From assembly GCA_026770585.1 (NCBI GenBank), contig MU646403.1, positions 175,242-188,724 of the forward strand: a stretch of 13,483 bases of DNA. The letters are read 5' to 3'. The position numbers and the translations under genes were made by a program. The notes under the pieces are model-generated. The model made no database searches, was not told the origin of the DNA, and saw only the letters and a program-made list of their open reading frames with translations. Numbering within the stretch: the stretch's first letter is position 1; each line of letters starts with the position of its first letter. The DNA comes from Baffinella frigidus. Lineage: Eukaryota > Cryptophyceae > Cryptomonadales > Baffinellaceae. Below are positions 5,155 to 11,558 of the stretch, piece by piece.

Positions 5155-5266
5155 GGGTTTAGGGTTTGGGGTTTGGGGTTTAGGGTGTAGGGTGTAGTGT
5201 TTGGGGTGTAGGGTTTGGGGTGTAGGGTTTAGGGTTTGGGGTTGAGGGTGTAGGGTTTGGGGTTTC
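5155..5266 (+). repeat. interstitial telomere-like tract, G-rich
   Basis: GGGTTTAGGGTTTGGGGTTT, TGTAGGG and GTTGAGGG variants. It produces the HPQPQTLNPTPQTLHPK-type frame on the minus strand, which is not a real protein. Confidence 0.88.
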
Positions 5267-5304
5267 ACCCGAGCCTGCTTGGGCGGGGACGCGCAGCAAC
5301 GCCC

Positions 5305-5340
5305 CTCTTCAACCGAAACCTGCCAAGCTTTTGGTGTAAG
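5305..5340 (-). repeat. WQVSVEE-encoding repeat, copy 1
   Basis: CTCTTCAACCGAAACCTGCC followed by AAGCTTTTGGTGTAAG occurs three times (5305, 5419, 5661). The minus strand reads LTPKAWQVSVEEG here. It immediately precedes family A element A6. Confidence 0.6.
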
Positions 5341-5420
5341 TACAGGGGTACCTCGCTCATAAGAACCCCCCCCCCCTAGGACCAGCATAGGGCCCTAGGG
5401 ATACGCCTACTGTAGCGTCC
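5341..5420 (+). mobile_element. left half of family A element (A6)
   Basis: TACAGGGGTACCTCGCTCAT, 11 C and CATAGGGCCCTAGGGATACG give a normal left half. The right arm is replaced by the WQVSVEE repeat at 5419. The same truncation point recurs in A7, so the truncated form was duplicated with its flank. Confidence 0.75.
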
Positions 5421-5456
5421 TTTTCAACCGAAACCTGCCACACGTTGGGTGTAAGT
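5419..5456 (-). repeat. WQVSVEE-encoding repeat, copy 2
   Basis: CCTTTTCAACCGAAACCTGC then CACACGTTGGGTGTAAG. The minus strand reads LTPNVWQVSVEKD. It joins directly to the truncated end of A6. Confidence 0.6.
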
Positions 5457-5581
5457 AGCAAGGGTTCAGACCCGGGTGCTCGTGCAAAGGTGAGTGTCGA
5501 GAGGGTTAGCTTGGTAGCTGAGACCCCGCTTGGGAAGAGAGAGCCCGCAGAAGCCAAGGCCCACACACCTTTCGTGTCAAG

Positions 5582-5662
5582 TGCTGGGGTACCTCGCTCA
5601 TAAGAACCCCCCCTCCCCTAGGACCAGCATAGGGCCCTAGGGATAGGCCTACTGTAGAGTCC
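5582..5662 (+). mobile_element. left half of family A element (A7)
   Basis: TGCTGGGGTACCTCGCTCAT, CCCCCCCTCCCCTAGG and CATAGGGCCCTAGGGATAGG. It is truncated at the same point as A6 and followed by the same repeat. Confidence 0.75.
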
Positions 5663-5698
5663 TCTTCAACTGAAACCTGCCACGCGGTTTGGTGTAAC
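5661..5698 (-). repeat. WQVSVEE-encoding repeat, copy 3
   Basis: CCTCTTCAACTGAAACCTGC then CACGCGGTTTGGTGTAA. The minus strand reads LHQTAWQVSVEED. It is followed at once by a family B tip. Confidence 0.6.
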
Positions 5699-5872
5699 AA
5701 GTGGCCGTTGGTTCACAGTTACCTTCGCATACGTTGTATACTTGGTGATATATGACTCTGGGTAACCCTGAGTCTATCAACCCCAACGTGGTGGTATGGC
5801 CCCTACCTTCAGGTCTATGTCCATGTATGTAGAAGCGTACGAGGCGACTGGCCACTTGAGGGATAGAGAGAG
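5698..5872 (+). mobile_element. family B element, copy B6 (diverged interior)
   Basis: CAAGTGGCCGTTGG faces CGACTGGCCACTTGAGGG, and TA follows. The inside differs from other B copies. It lacks the CCTAGG core and holds a near-palindrome, GACTCTGGGTAACCCTGAGT, at 5754-5773. It may be a B shell with a foreign interior. Confidence 0.5.
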
Positions 5873-5927
5873 AGGAGGTGTTTCAGTAAAGCGGCCCCGA
5901 ATTGGAAGGCGAGAGCACATGTGTACC

Positions 5928-6050
5928 GCAGGGGTACCTCTCTCATAAGAAAGCGCCTCCCCCTAGGACCAGACAGTAGGCCTATGCCTTGGGCCCTATC
6001 ATGATCCTAGGGCGGGGGGCGCGCTTTCTTATGAGCGAGGTGCCCCTGCA
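5928..6050 (-). mobile_element. family A element, copy A8
   Basis: GCAGGGGTACCTCTCTCATA faces CTTATGAGCGAGGTGCCCCT plus GCA. The core is reversed relative to A1: CAGTAGGCCTATGCCTTGGG. TA is absent at both ends, so the flank has changed or been gene-converted. Confidence 0.78.
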
Positions 6051-6570
6051 GATCGTTGGGCGGTGCCGACCGTTGGCTTGGCGACGGCATGGGCTTGGCA
6101 AAACGGAACATGGGTTCACGGGAAGAGACCTGTATTGAACATATGACGTCTGTCCACACACGTAAGGAGTCCAGAGAAGGCTCCAACTAAGTGACCGCGA
6201 ACGTAACCTAGCTTCAAGCTGGCAGGCCACCGATACCAGGCTGTCACTGAGCAGCCACCGGGGCCTTCCATCATGTGTCCATCCGCTGTGTGCTTGTACC
6301 AGGCAGGGGCCGAAAATACCGGTACAAATTCGCCAACCATCAGCGCGCAAAATTCTTGAGTTCTGAGGGCTGGTGGTGCCAATCGAGAATGCTGGAGGAT
6401 TATTTTACATGTGGACTTGTAAAAAAGTGTAGCAGGACAGGGTGTTCCAACCTCGTAACTGGCCTACCCATGGCTTCAGTGGCTACAAGGGCAATGAAAG
6501 TTTCTACACAAATGCCACAGGTAAAATTATATTGGTTTTAAATAGGCCCCTCCAGCATTCTAGAGTGGTG
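6051..6570. other. 520 bp without a recognisable gene
   Basis: Open frames of 88-122 codons exist on both strands but overlap one another and show no family motif. One motif, AAATTCTTGAGTTCTGAGGG then CTGGTGG (6348-6377), recurs at 7011-7040, linking this region to the repeats at 6693-7200. Confidence 0.5.
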
Positions 6571-6692
6571 GTACAGGGGTTACTCGCGAATGAGAACACA
6601 CACCGCCCTAGGGTCCTACGGTAGGCTAACCCTAGGAGCATAGGGCGTCCCTAGGGGTTGCGCGTGTTGTCAATCGCGAGTAACGCCTGTAC
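6571..6692 (+). mobile_element. family A-like element A9 with variant arms
   Basis: GTACAGGGGTTACTCGCGAA faces ATCGCGAGTAACGCCTGTAC, and inner arms TGAGAACACAC and GCGTGTTGTCA also pair. TA is at both ends. The core CCCTAGGGTCCTACGGTAGG is of the shared A/B type, but the arms differ from A1-A8 beyond the first 7 bp. It may represent a sister family that keeps the same tips. Confidence 0.75.
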
Positions 6693-7200
6693 TTTGATGA
6701 ATTGTGAGAAGCCGGTCAGGAAGGAGTGCCCCGCAAAATACTCAAGAGGTCTTTATCTCATAAAACCCCTTTTAAAAGTCGTTCTCTTAAGTCAACCCCC
6801 CCACAAACCCGTCAGCGTATTTTTTACTCTACGGAATACGTGGGTTCTTGTCAGGCTCCGAGACAAACGTCGAGCATGGGACGTCGCAACGCAAAAGTGG
6901 AACCTCCGTTAACTTAAGTAACGGCGGAGTATCTTGATGAATTGCGTGAAGCCGATGAGGAGGGAGTGCGCCGGCCGCGGATCCAGCCGCACCGGGTCTA
7001 CGAAAACTGCTCAAAATCCTTGGGTTCTGGGGGCTGGTGGGACCTTGATGAATTGCGTGACGCCGGTGAGGAGAGAGCGCCCCGCAAAATCCTTCAAGTT
7101 CATTTTCTTCAGGCACGTCGACTCCTGATGAAAGGTTCGCAGTCCACCGTGTGGGATGGTACCTTGATGAATTGCGTGAAGCCGGTGAGGAGGGACAGCC
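6693..7200 (+). repeat. four interspersed copies of a LDELREAGEEG-encoding repeat
   Basis: CTTGATGAATTGCGTGAAGC then CGGTGAGGAGGG begins at 6693, 6933, 7044 and 7163; the tail of a fifth is near 7780. One frame reads (F/L)DELREA(G/D)EEG. Copies at 6693 and 7044 also share CCCCGCAAAAT(A/C)CT-CAAG downstream. Spacing is 240, 111 and 119 bp, so it is not a simple tandem array. The first copy has TGA where the others have CGT. All three frames are open for long stretches, so which is coding, if any, is unsettled. Confidence 0.65.
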
Positions 7201-7218
7201 TCGGGGGAAGTGCCGGCG

Positions 7219-7450
7219 GTTCCGGATCCGCACACACTGCGTTCGTTGCTTTTCAATCAGGTGCAAAACAAATCGGGGCGAGCTCTCGAGCAACCCTTGG
7301 CGGTTCCGGATTCGCGCACACTGCTCCCAAGGAAGGCGTTCATCAGACTGCTCGGAGGTTCGAGGACCTGACCCTTGACTGGTTATGCCGGGATTGCACA
7401 CGAGCAGTGAGTGGAATCTTCCGGATCCGCGCACACTGCTCTGAAGGAAG
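7219..7450 (+). repeat. three FRIR(A/T)HC-encoding direct repeats
   Basis: GGTTCCGGATCCGCACACAC (7219), GGTTCCGGATTCGCGCACAC (7312) and CTTCCGGATCCGCGCACACT (7418), the last two followed by GCTC-(C/T)-AAGGAAGG, are related. A worn fourth copy is at about 7796-7820. They encode RFRIRTHC, RFRIRAHCSQG and IFRIRAHCSEG in one frame. The open frames of 221 and 201 codons that cross this region on opposite strands are not both real and neither shows a known domain. Confidence 0.5.
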
Positions 7451-7489
7451 GTTTGCGTTCAAAGGAAAGAGATTGGTGATTTATTGCCA

Positions 7490-7631
7490 AACAACCAGCG
7501 TCAGCGCCGTACGTGCCTTACGCATTGTGCTACGTACTGTACCCCGTGTCGGCCGCTCTTGCGAGCTTTTTCCGGAAGGATTCTATCTCCACCTCCTACG
7601 CTTTTAAAGAACGTAACGGACCTACCACGCC
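7490..7631 (+). other. coding-like fragment with hydrophobic segment, unrecognised
   Basis: The frame that reads APYVPYALCYVLYPVSAALA then SFFRKDSIS has mostly G or C at third positions and a stretch of about 20 apolar residues, as in a membrane segment. It runs into element H2 at 7632. No start, no known motif, and overlapping frames are also open, so it is only a candidate exon remnant. Confidence 0.22.
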
Positions 7632-7761
7632 TACCACGCCAGAGGGCTCGAGGGAAACCGACGCCTTATCCACGTCAGATCTGACGTCACTGACTCAAGG
7701 ATGCTAGGGATTTCCCCTGAAAGATGTCACAAGTGGGTGTTTCGAGCCCTCTGGCGTGGTA
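7632..7761 (+). mobile_element. family H MITE-like element, copy H2
   Basis: Perfect 20-bp inverted tips TACCACGCCAGAGGGCTCGA and TCGAGCCCTCTGGCGTGGTA, with TA at each end, enclose about 90 bp. Inside is a 16-bp palindrome, ACGTCAGATCTGACGT (7672-7687). The reversed copy H1 is at 4744-4872. Confidence 0.85.
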
Positions 7762-8005
7762 TTAGGTAAAGGAGAGAAGGGTGAGGAGGGACAGCCTCGG
7801 ATCTGCGCGGACACAGTTTCGATGTCTGCTGCCGAGCGACTTTGGCACAAAATCAAAACCCAGAGCCGGAAATCCGGTCTCCAAATCCGTTACCTTGTCC
7901 GTCGGAACCCCCCTATGTCCCTACGGTAATGAATCCGCAGGGCCTATGGATTACGTTTAGCTGGACTGTTCCCTTCTCGCTCGGCAGCGGTTTGGCCAGA
8001 GAGGG

Positions 8006-8197
8006 GTGGCGCTTGGTTCCGCTCTACAACACCGAGAAGTGTGCGACACACTCTCCACGTGTGCGCGCTCGCACGGGGGAATCACACACTCCACTTGCCA
8101 CTCGGGATGCTACGAAGCACGTCTTGCACGGATATTTGGACATCAAGTGACCAAAACTGCCGACCTTTGGCGTGTTTCCTTGGAAACAATCCAATAA
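8006..8197 (+). other. possible Cys/His-rich coding fragment
   Basis: One frame reads VCDTLSTCARSHGGITHSTC then HSGCYEARLARIFGHQ and stops at TAA after LETIQ. Cys and His spacing is suggestive of metal binding but matches no family known to me. Two other frames are open over the same DNA. Between 7762 and 8005 nothing else is recognised. Confidence 0.2.
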
Positions 8198-8279
8198 TCG
8201 ACTCTAGAATGTTCTCCGTAGTGTTCCGAGGGGTGCGGGCTCGGGCGGGGAAATCGTGAGAGAACTCCGGGTCCTAAAA

Positions 8280-8474
8280 ATGGCAACTAAACGTCAGATT
8301 CGCCAAGGGGCATTGAAAGCGCAACAGCCTAGCTCTCTCTCTCGCTCGGTCTATTTGGGTTCGCCAATTTGGCAAGCCCGGGCTCTTTCCCGCTTCAAAG
8401 TTGACGGAGATGTACCGCACACCACTTCATGGCAACTCGAGAACAGTCGGCCAACCCGCGTGAGGCAGGGCTAG
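8280..8474 (+). CDS. possible small ORF, 64 codons, unknown
   Basis: ATG at 8280 in AAAATGGC, a favourable eukaryotic start context, opens a frame beginning MATKRQIRQGALKAQQPSSL, basic and rich in Ser and Arg, ending VRQG and TAG. No domain is recognised. Two short motifs, TTCGCCAAGGGGC and TTCGCCAATTTGGC, repeat inside it. It may be chance. Confidence 0.2.
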   Translation: MATKRQIRQGALKAQQPSSLSRSVYLGSPIWQARALSRFKVDGDVPHTTSWQLENSRPTRVRQG

Positions 8475-8489
8475 ACAGCGTTCTCTTGG

Positions 8490-9042
8490 CTATGCAGCAA
8501 GTGTGCCTGGATTGAGACTAGTGATGGAGGAGAAGCACTCTGCAGCGCGGTAGGAGGGTGTATGATGATGCTGGTGGAGAGCGCGGAAGGACCTTGTTCG
8601 CCCCATTGCGGGATGGGCGAGTGCCACGTCGAGGAGTCGCGAACATTCTTGCTTGAAGATGCCGTGGACGCGGCAGAAGTTGAGGCCGCGGATGCGGCAG
8701 AACTCGTTCGGTTCGAAGACCAGGGCCTGTGGTCGGGGCGATCGGTGCACCACCCGGGCGCGTGTCCCTCCCCTCCCGGCGAGCACCGACGGGGCGTTGC
8801 TGCTGGCTCGCGCGCGAGGGTGTCGCTGTCCATCTGCCGCGGGATGTTTTGAAAGAACTCCATCTCTGCCTGATACTGCAGCCCCTCGATGGCGCCCTCG
8901 GAGCGAAAGTCTTGCATGTCTGTGCTGTGTGCTTGTTCTTGATCCGTCCAGCAGTTTGATGAGACTCGCTTCCGTCCAGGGGTCCCAGGGGGGCAGATGC
9001 GAGAAGATCCAAGGGGAGAGATTATCCTCTTGCCGGTTTCAT
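8490..9042 (-). pseudogene. decayed or intron-split gene, unrecognised, frame switches
   Basis: On the minus strand the natural-looking peptide moves between frames. From 9042 it reads NRQEDNLSPWIFSHLPPWDP, then WTEASLIKLLDGS. From about 8930 another frame reads DMQDFRSEGAIEGLQYQAEM, EFFQNIPRQMDSDTLAREPA. From about 8735 the first frame resumes with QALVFEPNEFCRIRGLNFCR, VHGIFKQECSRLLDVALAHP. In each stretch the third positions are mostly C or G, which marks real coding use. Two frameshifts, or short introns, would join the pieces. The longest single open frames here (194, 164, 134 codons) each mix real and shadow parts. No family is recognised. Confidence 0.42.
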
Positions 9043-9270
9043 TTCGATAAGTCATAAATGGAGGTTACCGGATTCTGCTGATTTTCAACCCTAAATTTCA
9101 TCCTTTTTGAAATCTGAAAGCGCAGATCGTCGAGATTTGGCCTTCAGCTCCAGATTCTGCTAAAAAAAATCGAGCTGCGATGAAATCTTGAGATCTTTAC
9201 TACAGGCCAAAGGTCAAACAAATGGCTCCAACTAAAGGTATTATTCTACATAAAACCGGCAAGAGGATAA
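9022..9270. mobile_element. 249-bp element G with 21-bp inverted tips
   Basis: TTATCCTCTTGCCGGTTT-C-AT (9022-9042) and its complement at 9250-9270 pair with one mismatch. The inside is AT-rich, with two copies of GATTCTGCT about 75 bp apart. The left tip coincides with the start of the coding-like minus-strand segment. It may be a MITE that entered that gene, or an inverted duplication of its edge. Confidence 0.6.
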
Positions 9271-9519
9271 GTTTTCCCATGGAAGATCCGATGTTTTTCA
9301 AAATTTGAGAAGGTTTGAGCCCGCGCGGTAGTAGTAAAACGGCTATCACGGTCATGTCGGTGTGTTATCTCGTCATCAAACGCCTTCCAAACGTATCTAA
9401 AGGAACCGTGAAGACTGAACGGTCACGAAGGCACACACGCGCGTGTTTCCGACGAGATTTTCAGGGTCATGCTGGTGTATTTATCAACTATCTAAGATCC
9501 GCGTCCAGATAATTGTCCA

Positions 9520-9815
9520 GATCTGCCTCCATTCCAAGGCGCAATTGCGCCCACGAGGATCATCGGCACACCCCTCCCTGGCCATTTGGCCCCCTGGGGC
9601 CATCCAGGATCCGTGCGACGCTTCGTGCATCACAGGTGCGCCGTCATCACCCGGCAGCGCACGACTTGATCACCGTCGCTGTTCATATCATGACACAGTG
9701 CTTCCTAGGCTTCGGGCGATCTGGCCGGGCTGGCCAACCTTACGATTATCAAGCCACATTCCGCAGCCAGCTCCTCAGAGCTCGGTCGGGCTACGAGCTC
9801 GTACCTGGAGGCTCG
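9520..9815 (+). pseudogene. possible decayed coding segment, unrecognised
   Basis: One frame reads IIGTPLPGHLAPWGHPGSVR, RFVHHRCAVITRQR up to a TGA near 9668. An adjacent frame continues HDLITVAVHIMTQCFLGFGR, SGRAGQPYDYQATFRSQLLR up to about 9815, where element A10 begins. Third positions favour C and G in both. A frameshift near 9660 would link them. The proline-rich tail of the longer frame comes only from the poly-C run. Confidence 0.28.
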
Positions 9816-9816
9816 C

Positions 9817-9860
9817 ACAGGGGTGCGTTTATCGGATACCTCGCTCATGAGAAAGCACCG

Positions 9861-9895
<35 letters not shown>

Positions 9896-10003
9896 ACCAT
9901 CATACGAGCGTAGGGCCCTCGGCATACGAAGCTTCGTAGGCCTACTGTAGGGTCCTAGGAGGAGGCGGTTTCTTGTGAGCGAGGTATCAGGATACCCCTG
10001 TAC
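9817..10003 (+). mobile_element. family A element, copy A10, with C33 run
   Basis: ACAGGGG and GATACCTCGCTCATGAGAAA form the left arm; GTTTCTTGTGAGCGAGGTAT and GGATACCCCTGTA form the right arm. Extra bases between CAGGGG and ACCTCG on both sides set it apart from A1-A8. The core GGGCCCTCGGCATACG is interrupted by a 14-bp palindrome, TACGAAGCTTCGTA (9925-9938), before AGGCCTACTGTAGGGTCC. TA is on the right only. Confidence 0.8.
9861..9893 (+). repeat. homopolymer of 33 C inside A10
   Basis: Thirty-three C in a row occupy the place where other family A copies have 6 to 13 C. The length is likely unstable and may be wrong in the assembly. Confidence 0.9.
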
Positions 10004-10132
10004 GGCGTGGTGGACCTTCTTTTAAGGAACCCCTGGACCTTTCTCTAGGCCTCGGTGGGGGTGCACACATGGCAACCGCTTTGGCTTCAATAAAGGCACG
10101 TTGTTCACTACTCAACGACTCAGCGACGCCGG

Positions 10133-10157
10133 CAGAGAGAGAGAGACACAGAAAGAA

Positions 10158-10227
<70 letters not shown>

Positions 10228-10271
10228 CGAGAGAGAGAGCGAGAGAGCGAGAGAGAGAGAGAGTGTGTGTG
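10133..10271 (+). repeat. GA microsatellite, about 130 bp, ending in GT repeats
   Basis: AG dinucleotides with interruptions (AGAAAG, GCGAG) run from 10133 to 10263, then GTGTGTGTG. It is purine-only on the plus strand for long stretches. It gives open RERERE and SLSLSL frames on both strands, which are not genes. Confidence 0.95.
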
Positions 10272-10808
10272 GCCGATGAGTCAAGGTGAAGGCGATCCAC
10301 CAGTTGTTAAGCTCAGCAACCCACAAAACTGGCTGAAGCCACAGAAGTGCGTTTTTTACTAAACATCGATCCAGAAGACTACATTTGATAAAATAAAATA
10401 AATACACGAATTACAAAGGGACTCAGTATTAAGAAATTAAGTCCTCTCACCTTTGGTGATTACCCTTATAACGTTGCTGACTCATGTACATTGGGGGAAA
10501 CCCCTACACAACCACATTTCTGTCCTTCCATCTTTGATGTCTGACACATCCACCTCTCTCTCCTTTCACCTTTGGCACCTTTGGTGTCTGACTGATCTCA
10601 CCTCACACCCCTACACAATCACTCTCACCTTTTGGGGTATTCGTGATTGAAGCTCTGAAACTTCAACCATGGGATACCATGAGCCTCAGAACCGGCTGAC
10701 TTGGGTTCGGTGCGTGTGCAAGTGCGATCCTATTTTGGAATAGCTCAAACACCCCAAGAGAGCCGCCCTGTATCCCCTCCTCACGAGCCTCTGCACTGGA
10801 GAGCGAAA
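10272..10808. other. AT-richer stretch with short CACCTTTGG motifs, no gene seen
   Basis: TCACCTTTGGTGATTAC, TCACCTTTGGCACCTTTGGT and TCACCTTTTGGGGTATT recur (10448-10642), and CCCCTACACAA-CCACA and CCCCTACACAATCAC pair as direct repeats. AAATAAAATAAATACA at 10390-10405 is AATAAA-like. No open frame carries a recognisable motif. Confidence 0.4.
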
Positions 10809-10907
10809 CGCGATCCGAAAGCAAACATGCTTTCTCTGCAGTCCTTTCTACGGAAGGGCGTGTCGTTGGCATATGTTGGGAGCATTTGAAACCTAAAGGA
10901 CCTAAAG
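10809..10907 (+). repeat. reversed, diverged copy of dispersed repeat I (I3)
   Basis: CGCGATCCGAAAGCAAACAT, CTGCAG, and CCTAAAGGACCTAAAG are, reversed, the order seen in I1 and I2. On the plus strand it reads RSESKHAFSAVLSTEGR, VVGICWEHLKPKGPK, comparable to VRLGWELEEPKGPKG in I1. Confidence 0.5.
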
Positions 10908-10910
10908 TCA

Positions 10911-10970
10911 GTAGGAAGGGCGTGTCGTTGGGCTATGTTGGGCGAAATTAAAACCTACAGGACCTCAAGG
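10911..10970 (+). repeat. second partial copy of repeat I in tandem (I4)
   Basis: GTAGGAAGGGCGTGTCGTTG, GGCTATGTTGGGCGAAATTA, AAACCTACAGGACCTCAAGG repeats the 3' half of I3. The peptide is VVGLCWAKLKPTGPQ. Confidence 0.6.
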
Positions 10971-11005
10971 ATAATAAGTGGAACGGAAAGGCTAATTCGT
11001 TGATA

Positions 11006-11023
11006 CAAGGGGTGCCCCCCTTG
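11006..11023. other. short GC-rich hairpin
   Basis: CAAGGGG, TG, CCCCCCTTG can form a 7-bp stem; the following CCCCCCCGGGCCCCGAGCGG is also self-complementary. No role is evident. The rest of 11024-11161 holds only AT-rich hairpin-like AGTTTTTAGTAAAAAACT (11098-11115). Confidence 0.3.
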
Positions 11024-11161
11024 ACCCCCCCGGGCCCCGAGCGGGCGCGCTGAGAGCAAAGCCTGCCGGCTGGGTAGCCTCATCAAACAATGGCGGCAGT
11101 TTTTAGTAAAAAACTCCAGTTTTTACCGAGAACTCAGAATTGGGTGTTTCACTTATTAATG

Positions 11162-11258
11162 GTTTCTTCCCGAGTTGGGAGCGTTTCCACAGCTCCCAAC
11201 TCGGGAATGGAAACGCTCCCAACTCGGGAAGAAACTGATTACTGATTACTGATTACTG
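11162..11258. mobile_element. perfect 27-bp hairpin element F followed by TGATTAC repeats
   Basis: Arms 11162-11188 and 11209-11235 are perfectly complementary: GTTTCTTCCCGAGTTGGGAG, CGTTTCC. The 20-nt loop holds a third copy of the inner motif, CTCCCAACTCGGGA, in the right-arm orientation. So two alternative hairpins are possible. Three TGATTAC heptamers follow at 11236-11256. Confidence 0.8.
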
Positions 11259-11328
11259 AATTTATTAAAGAGGTTTCGCCGTTATTGCCCAACCCGTGCC
11301 TTAACCAGACTATGATCGGTCCATGTTA

Positions 11329-11463
11329 TACCCCGCTCAGTCTGTCTCCGAGGGATGCTCCCCGAAGATTGGCGCAGATGAAGTAAACGACGAAGAAGAG
11401 GGAGAGGTCTGATAGGTCCACAATGATCAACAGAACTACTGCTCCGGACACATCGATATAGAC
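11329..11463 (-). CDS. exon-like fragment with hydrophobic segment (RDD-like at most)
   Basis: On the minus strand 45 codons read VYIDVSGAVVLLIIVDLSDL, SLFFVVYFICANLRGASLGD, RLSGV and then TAA (11326-11328). Upstream is an AG just before the first codon (GATAG|GTC), a possible acceptor. The GV codons at the end (G|GTATAA) give a possible donor. One or two membrane helices followed by G-x-SLG-x-RL-x-G recall the motif after the helix in RDD-family membrane proteins. That match is from memory and short, so the family is a guess. The 62-codon frame overlapping it has no such character. Confidence 0.3.
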
Positions 11464-11558
11464 CTATCATTCCGGGCGGTTCTTGGAAAGGGAGGAGTCG
11501 GATTGGTTAACCGATCCTCGGATCAGTTATTCAATCCAACTCAAGTCGGTTCCCTAAA

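Noticed and set aside
4966-5388. 140-codon minus-strand frame with TLHPQPQTLNP repeats
   Set aside because: It is telomere-like heptamers read in frame, joined to parts of elements A6 and D2.
5982-6382. 122- and 88-codon minus-strand frames
   Set aside because: They overlap each other and run into family A element A8; no motif or codon bias supports either.
9513-9950. Proline-rich C-terminal domain on the 145-codon frame
   Set aside because: The proline run is the C33 homopolymer inside element A10; the frame merely reads into it.
10069-10407. Open frames of 62-97 codons rich in RE or SL
   Set aside because: They are translations of the GA microsatellite in several frames on both strands.
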